This document shows positions 59,340-64,000 of a stretch of 64,000 nt of DNA, piece after piece; position 1 is the first letter of the stretch, and the number at the start of each line of letters is the position of its first letter. Origin of the DNA: JBBRHH01 sp963788015 (GTDB taxonomy: Bacteria > Planctomycetota > Phycisphaerae > Tepidisphaerales > Tepidisphaeraceae); the NCBI GenBank assembly GCA_963788015.1, contig CAWBEY010000001.1:62001-126000 (forward strand), written 5' to 3'. Position numbers and translations under genes: made by a program. Under the pieces are notes generated by a model. That model made no database searches. It was given only the letters and a program-made list of their open reading frames with translations, and was not told the origin of the DNA.

Positions 59340-59798
59340 ATGCGCAAGCATTCAATGCCCGAAATGAAAGAAGGCGGTGTCAACGTCACACCCCTCATCG
59401 ACATCGTCATGTGCCTCATCATCTTCTACATGCTGGTGGCCAAAATCGGCGTCGCCAACGGCATCGACCCGGCCATCAAAAATCAGCCCAAATCCATCAT
59501 CGGCGGCGAAATCAAGGACATGGGCAACACCTTCACCATCAACATCAAGAAGGTCAACAACGTCACCATCTACACCGCCATGGACCCCCGGCAAAGCACA
59601 CTCGAAAGCTACGACTTTGACCACCTCAAAGAACTCCTGATCCGCTTGAAGAAAGATCGCCCCGAGCTCAAGGCCATCGTCCGTGCCGATGGCGACATGC
59701 TCTACGGCGACATCAACCCCGTCCTCTTCGCGTGCGCCGCCGCCAAGGTCAAGGAATACAACCTCGAAGCCTCGAAGGGCGATCCGGCCAAACCATAA
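59340..59798 (+). CDS. exbD: ExbD/TolR-type biopolymer transport protein, copy 1
   Basis: MKEGGVNVTPLIDIVMCLIIFYMLVAK is the single membrane helix with the conserved proton-carrying Asp (PLID). A periplasmic alpha/beta domain follows (LRADGDMLYGDINPVLF-type region). About 152 residues, intact. It lies 97 bases after the ExbB gene and partners with it. Confidence 0.9.
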   Translation: MRKHSMPEMKEGGVNVTPLIDIVMCLIIFYMLVAKIGVANGIDPAIKNQPKSIIGGEIKDMGNTFTINIKKVNNVTIYTAMDPRQSTLESYDFDHLKELLIRLKKDRPELKAIVRADGDMLYGDINPVLFACAAAKVKEYNLEASKGDPAKP

Positions 59799-59851
59799 CG
59801 CCCGCCCCCCGCAAGCAAACTCCCCTTTAAAAACTTCAAGCGAGGTGCTCC

Positions 59852-60301
59852 ATGAAAATGGGAAAGTCCAAACAAGTCCACTACGACTCAGGGCCAAACA
59901 TGACCCCCCTGGTCGACGTCGTCATGGTCATCCTGATCTTCCTGATGCTCACCGGCACCTTCACCGGTGCAACCCACTTCCTCAAGAGCAACATGCCCAT
60001 GTCCGAAGTCGGCCAGGTCAGTGAAAGCTCCACGGCCCTCAAGCAAAGTAAAGTCGATATCTGGATCGATGGCACAGGCCAATACCGCGTCGGCGGTCTG
60101 AAGATGACCGGCACCGACGGGCTTAAAGGTTTCCTGGCCAAAAAGCGCCAGGACTACAAGGCCGACAACGTCAAGGACGACGACATCCAGGTCACCATTT
60201 ATCCCCGCAACAACATCAAATACCAGGACATCGTAACGGCCTACGGCGCTGCCCTCGAAGCCCAGTACCCGAAGATCGCCTTCGGAAAAGTTAAAGAGTA
60301 A
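59852..60301 (+). CDS. exbD: ExbD/TolR-type biopolymer transport protein, copy 2
   Basis: NMTPLVDVVMVILIFLMLTGTF contains the conserved Asp (PLVD) in the membrane helix, and a periplasmic domain follows (VTIYPRNNIKYQDIVTAYGA). About 149 residues, intact. It differs from copy 1 through most of its length, so the pair may form a mixed dimer with ExbB. It starts 53 bases after copy 1. Confidence 0.9.
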   Translation: MKMGKSKQVHYDSGPNMTPLVDVVMVILIFLMLTGTFTGATHFLKSNMPMSEVGQVSESSTALKQSKVDIWIDGTGQYRVGGLKMTGTDGLKGFLAKKRQDYKADNVKDDDIQVTIYPRNNIKYQDIVTAYGAALEAQYPKIAFGKVKE

Positions 60302-60416
60302 TTACGAACGCCATTCAAATCACCCCGCCCAAAAGCCCGCTGACGCTCGCGCAAGCCCAACAGCCTCCCGCGAACCTCGCCCGCCCACGGCGGCGTACAA
60401 CCCCCTGGGGTACATC

Positions 60417-63400
60417 ATGAAAAACTATTCCAAAAATCAGGGCCTCATCCGCTCTGTGCTGGCCTTCTCCGCCGGCTCTCTTGTGCTCGCCCAATGTCTC
60501 TTCGCTCCCCCGGCCCCGCCTCCCGCCAACCGCGCCGCCGCAACGCCATCCGCAACCCCGCCCACAGCGCCGCCCGCCGCCGCCCCCGCCGCCCCAAAAA
60601 CCCTCAAGGCCATGCTTGACGACAAGGAATCGCTCCTCAACGGCCTGGGCAACTTCGAGCTCGACAACCTCCTCAACTACGCCCTCACCAGCAAATACCA
60701 GCTCGGCGCTGACAAAGCCCCCGAATACAAATTCGGCTCCGCCCTCAAAGAACTCCTCGACCCCAAATCCACCCTCACCGACGCCAAAAAAGAAGAAAAA
60801 GCCAAATCCATCGCCGCCAACATCGACAAGGCCCTCGCGAATCTGAGCGACCCCAAAAAACTCAACGATCTCGCCGCCGCCCTGATGATCGGCACCATCC
60901 GCTCCCAAAACCAGCTCGAATACTTCGGCGACGATCCCCACGCCCGCGCCGATCTCAAGCCCGTCGCCGACGCCATCGCCAAACTCTACGAAAAAGCCGC
61001 CGCTGGCTTCGCCAAAGCCTCCGATGATCTGGGTGCAAAAATCACCCGCCCCGATGACGTCCGACTTAAAACGGTGGACGAGCTCAGCGCTCTCTGGCAA
61101 TCTCGCCCTCTACAGCAAGTCCAACACCGACTACCTCCGCGCCCTGGCCCGCGAGCAGGCCGACCCCGATCGCGCCAAGATCGCCGACGAAGCCATCAAG
61201 GCCCTCACCGAATACGACACCGAAGACAGCGGCGTCCAGCCCGCCGTCCGTCTCTGCATGGCCAAGCTCAATCTCCTCAAGGGCGACTACAAAGCCGCCC
61301 GCGTCCTCTTCGACGCCATTCTCAAAACCGAAAAAGACATCACCTGGTCCACCAAGTATGACGCCAAATACTTCCGCGCCGTCTGCGACCTCCAGGACAA
61401 ATCCACCCTCGACACCGCCAAAAAAGATGTCGCCGATCTCAGGGACTGGGCCGCCAAGAATATCAAGGATCCCAATCCCCAAGTCGCCGCGGAGGCCCAG
61501 AAAGCCGCCGAAGCCCAGATCGGCTTCTTCGAATACCGCGTCTACAAAACCGAAGGCAAGCTTAAGAACGATCCCAAAGCCTCCCAGCAGGCCACCACCG
61601 TTCTGATGAACCTCCAGCAGGCCCGCCCCGATCTTCGCCCGGTCATCACCAAGCTCCTGCTCGACGAAATCGGCGACGACACCAACCCCAAAGTCCTCGA
61701 CGCCGCCGCCCTCCGCGCTGTCATCGGCAAAGGCGAAGGCACCGCCCGCGACATCGACCGCCTCGAAGCCAAGCTCAAAGAAGCCAAAGCCGCCAACGAC
61801 GCCGCCACCGTCAAAACCATCCAGGCCTCCGTAGACGAAAGCAAAAAGAAACTCCCCCAGGCCATCGCCTGCGCCAAAGAACTCCTCACCCGCGCCGCCA
61901 CCCAGCCCGCCATCCCCAAGCCCGACGTCGAAGCCGCCGCCTTCCTCCTGGGCCTCTTCAACGACATGGCCGACAAAGATCTCGATGGCGCTAACGCCTA
62001 CATGGACTACATCGAAAAGTTCAACGACAACCAGGACCTGCGCAACCGCGCCTTCACCAATGCCGCCGTCCTCGTCACCGATCTCAACAAGGCCACCCCC
62101 AACGATCCGGCCATCCAGAAAGCCTACGAACGCTTCTGCGACATCGGCCTTCAGCCACCGTTCTCCAAAAACGAGCTCGCCTTTGACAAGGCCCGCATCC
62201 TCCTCCGCCGCAACGCCGCCTCAGGCGGCGCATCCGCAACGGCCGTGCAGCGCCAGCAGATGCTTGGCCGCGTCCAGGAAATCATCAGCCTCCTCCAGCG
62301 CGTCCCGGCCGATGATCCCCGCCTGCTCTACGCCCGCCACATGGAAATGAGCGCCTGGAACCAGAAGCTCTTCATCGCCGGCGCAAGCATGCCCCCAGCC
62401 GAAAAGAAGGCCGCCATCGACAAAATCCAGCAGCTCGCCGCCCTGGTGGACACCCAGGCCGACGCCGCCATCAAAGCCACTGCCGACGTCAAGCAGCAGC
62501 AATCCATCCGCAGCCTCCGCGCCGGCGCACTCCTCACCGCGGCCGATCTCGCCGTCCGCCAGGCCTCCACCGATCCCCAAATGCCACAAAAAGCCCTCGA
62601 CATGCTCCAGGGCTTTGAAGATCGCATCGTCGATCTTCCCGACGCACAAAAGCTTCGCGGCGAGGCCTCCGAAACCCGCTTCAAATCCCTCGTCGCCCTC
62701 AAGCGCACCGCCGAAGCCCTCGACAGTCTCGGCTCTCTCGTTGAAAAAATGAAGCCCGATCAAGGCCTCGGCTTCGCCACCCAGCTCATGGACAACATGG
62801 GCGAAGAGTTCAACAAGGCCAAGGCCGCCAACGACATTGATCGCATTTCCGATCTAGCCGCCCAGCGCGCCAGGTCAGCGGCTTCCTCGTCCAGTTCGTC
62901 CAGAAAAGCACCAACCCCGAAATCAAAAAATATCTCGACGCCTACGAGCTCCAGGACGAAAAAGTAAAGCTCGAAGCCGCCCGGCTCACCAAGGACGAGA
63001 CCAAGAAAAAAGAGCTCCTCAACCAGCTCCTCACCATCTGGCACAACAAGTTTGACAAGGCCGTCAACCAGAAGCACATGAAGACCGACGATCCGTACGT
63101 CCTGGGCATTCTCCTCCAGGAAGCTTATGTGCGCTACGACTTGGCCGATTACGTCACCGCCCAACCCATCCTCGCCAAGCTGATCGACGCCGGCAAAACC
63201 GGCACCCCGATGATCAACAAGACCGATCCCACCACCCACGAAATGGTTGACGTCTACAACGTCCAGTATTGGGAGTCGATGTACAAGCTGATGCGGTGCA
63301 ACATCGAAATTGCCAAGATGACTCCGCCCCCCTCCACAATCAAAAATCCCCAGAACCTCGTCGTCGAGGTCAAGGCCAAGCTCAAGGACCTGTACACCTA

Positions 63401-63755
63401 CTACCCCAAGCCCGGCGGCGACCTCTGGTTCGCTCCCTATGAAGAGCTCCGCACCCAGCTCATCCCCGACTGGAAAGTCCCCACCACCGAGCTCACCGGC
63501 GCCACCACCAAACCGGCCACCGCCCCCGCCCCGTCCATCAGCGCGGCCAAGCAATACCGCTTCGGCGACCCCGCCGTCTCCTCCATCGCCGGCGTCAGCA
63601 ACGTCGTCGAACCCCTCCCCGCCACCCCCGCCAAAGTCATCCAAGCCCCCCGTCCCTGGGCCACCGCCACCCTCCTCCTCCTCGCCGGCCTCCTCCTCTG
63701 CACCACCATCACCGTAGCCTACGTCCTAAAACCCAAACCCAAACCCCGCCACTAG
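60417..63755 (+). CDS. Large TPR-like helical protein with C-terminal membrane anchor (two apparent frameshifts)
   Basis: ATG 60417 begins a signal-like region (LIRSVLAFSAGSLVLAQCLF) followed by a Pro/Ala linker. Most of the protein (about 1110 residues once frameshifts near 61090 and 62870 are bridged) consists of helical repeats resembling TPR (LNLLKGDYKAARVLFDAILK, ALDMLQGFEDRIVDLPDAQK). A C-terminal helix (TATLLLLAGLLLCTTITVAY) anchors it, with a basic tail. It closes the vWA-ExbB-ExbD-ExbD cluster, 115 bases after the last ExbD. It is probably an envelope scaffold driven by the motor; this is inference. Confidence 0.75.
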
Positions 63756-63771
63756 ATGGCCCCACAGTCCG

Positions 63772-63831
63772 GTCACAGGCAATCAAGTCACAGGCAATCA
63801 AAGCACGGGCAGTCACGCCACACGCAATCCT
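63772..63831. repeat. 15-base tandem repeat
   Basis: Two perfect copies of GTCACAGGCAATCAA (63772-63786, 63787-63801) followed by two degenerate copies (63802-63816, 63817-63831). It lies after the TPR gene. Slippage or repeat-driven variation is possible. Confidence 0.7.
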
Positions 63832-63859
63832 GTCACCCAAACATGGCACCCAATCGTGG

Positions 63860-63916
63860 CACGGGCGCCCCGCCCGTGTCTTCACCCACAACCGTAACAC
63901 GGGCGTCCCGCCCGTG
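63860..63916. repeat. Pair of dispersed GC-rich palindromes
   Basis: CACGGGCGCCCCGCCCGTG (63860-63878) and CACGGGCGTCCCGCCCGTG (63898-63916) differ at one central base. They match the element at 17789-17823. A REP-like family, possibly acting as terminators or protein-binding sites, is likely. Confidence 0.7.
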
Positions 63917-64000
63917 ATTTCATCACAAACTTAACAATTGCAATATAGCCACCACCCGCAGTCAAGCCCCCTCCCCTCCCCGCCTCCGTGATGAATCTTC

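Noticed and set aside
60315..61100. 261-residue minus-strand open frame opposite the TPR gene
   Set aside because: Gly/Val/Phe-rich shadow created by Ala/Lys/Asp codons of the real gene.
56814..63755. Zorya-like antiphage defence system
   Set aside because: An ExbB-like channel is present, but there is no OmpA-type ZorB, helicase or nuclease; ExbD proteins fit a transport or envelope motor better.

Overview
The window looks like a chromosomal segment of a GC-rich planctomycete, probably class Phycisphaerae. This is inference from a planctomycete-style N-terminal LESRQMLS motif on a secreted protein, a zinc-ribbon membrane protein with a CPLCSYNLRGL motif, squalene-hopene cyclase, two GroELs, and a vWA/ExbB/ExbD/ExbD/TPR gene cluster. 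No rRNA, tRNA or CRISPR array was seen. About 35 conserved genes or domains are broken by single-base frameshifts, mostly in G or C runs and including groEL, dnaJ and radA. I read this mainly as uncorrected indels in a draft assembly, so genes spanning such shifts are listed as one CDS with the shift noted.

Layout. 0-7.5 kb is an accessory, partly decayed zone: an IS4-type transposase remnant, a GH92 mannosidase, a remnant C-terminal domain, a DUF726-type hydrolase with an N-terminal zinc ribbon, and a truncated IS21 element. 7.5-9.8 kb has hemD, a MscS channel and a small acidic protein. 9.8-14.7 kb (minus) is a probable operon of a GT87 transferase, zinc-ribbon membrane protein, orphan ABC permease and secreted vWA protein. 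14.8-24 kb holds a sugar epimerase-like cupin, a GT2, a polyprenyl synthase, a DUF971 protein, a PAS/GAF/GGDEF/EAL regulator, radA and an FHA-PilB/GspE fusion ATPase.

24-28 kb has a secreted kelch/Ig protein, a hypothetical membrane protein and an MNT-HEPN pair. 28.5-35.3 kb has an ABC-F ATPase and then the most distinctive locus: a secreted coiled-coil protein with about 93 cysteines in Stig1-like repeats, followed after 15 bp by a four-domain VKOR-DsbA-TlpA-TlpA redox protein. 35-41 kb has squalene-hopene cyclase and a polysaccharide deacetylase/glycosyltransferase group. 41-46 kb is one very large secreted S53 (sedolisin-like) protein with SdrD-like and FN3-CBM6 repeats.

46.8-56.1 kb (minus) is a proteostasis cluster: groEL2, DUF4160, DUF2442, groES, groEL1, an antitoxin-like gene, dnaJ, grpE, fmdB, yacG and a membrane protein. 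56.4-63.8 kb (plus) is a small membrane protein and then the vWA, ExbB/TolQ, ExbD, ExbD and TPR cluster, likely an energised envelope apparatus. The right edge carries short tandem repeats and dispersed GC-rich palindromes.
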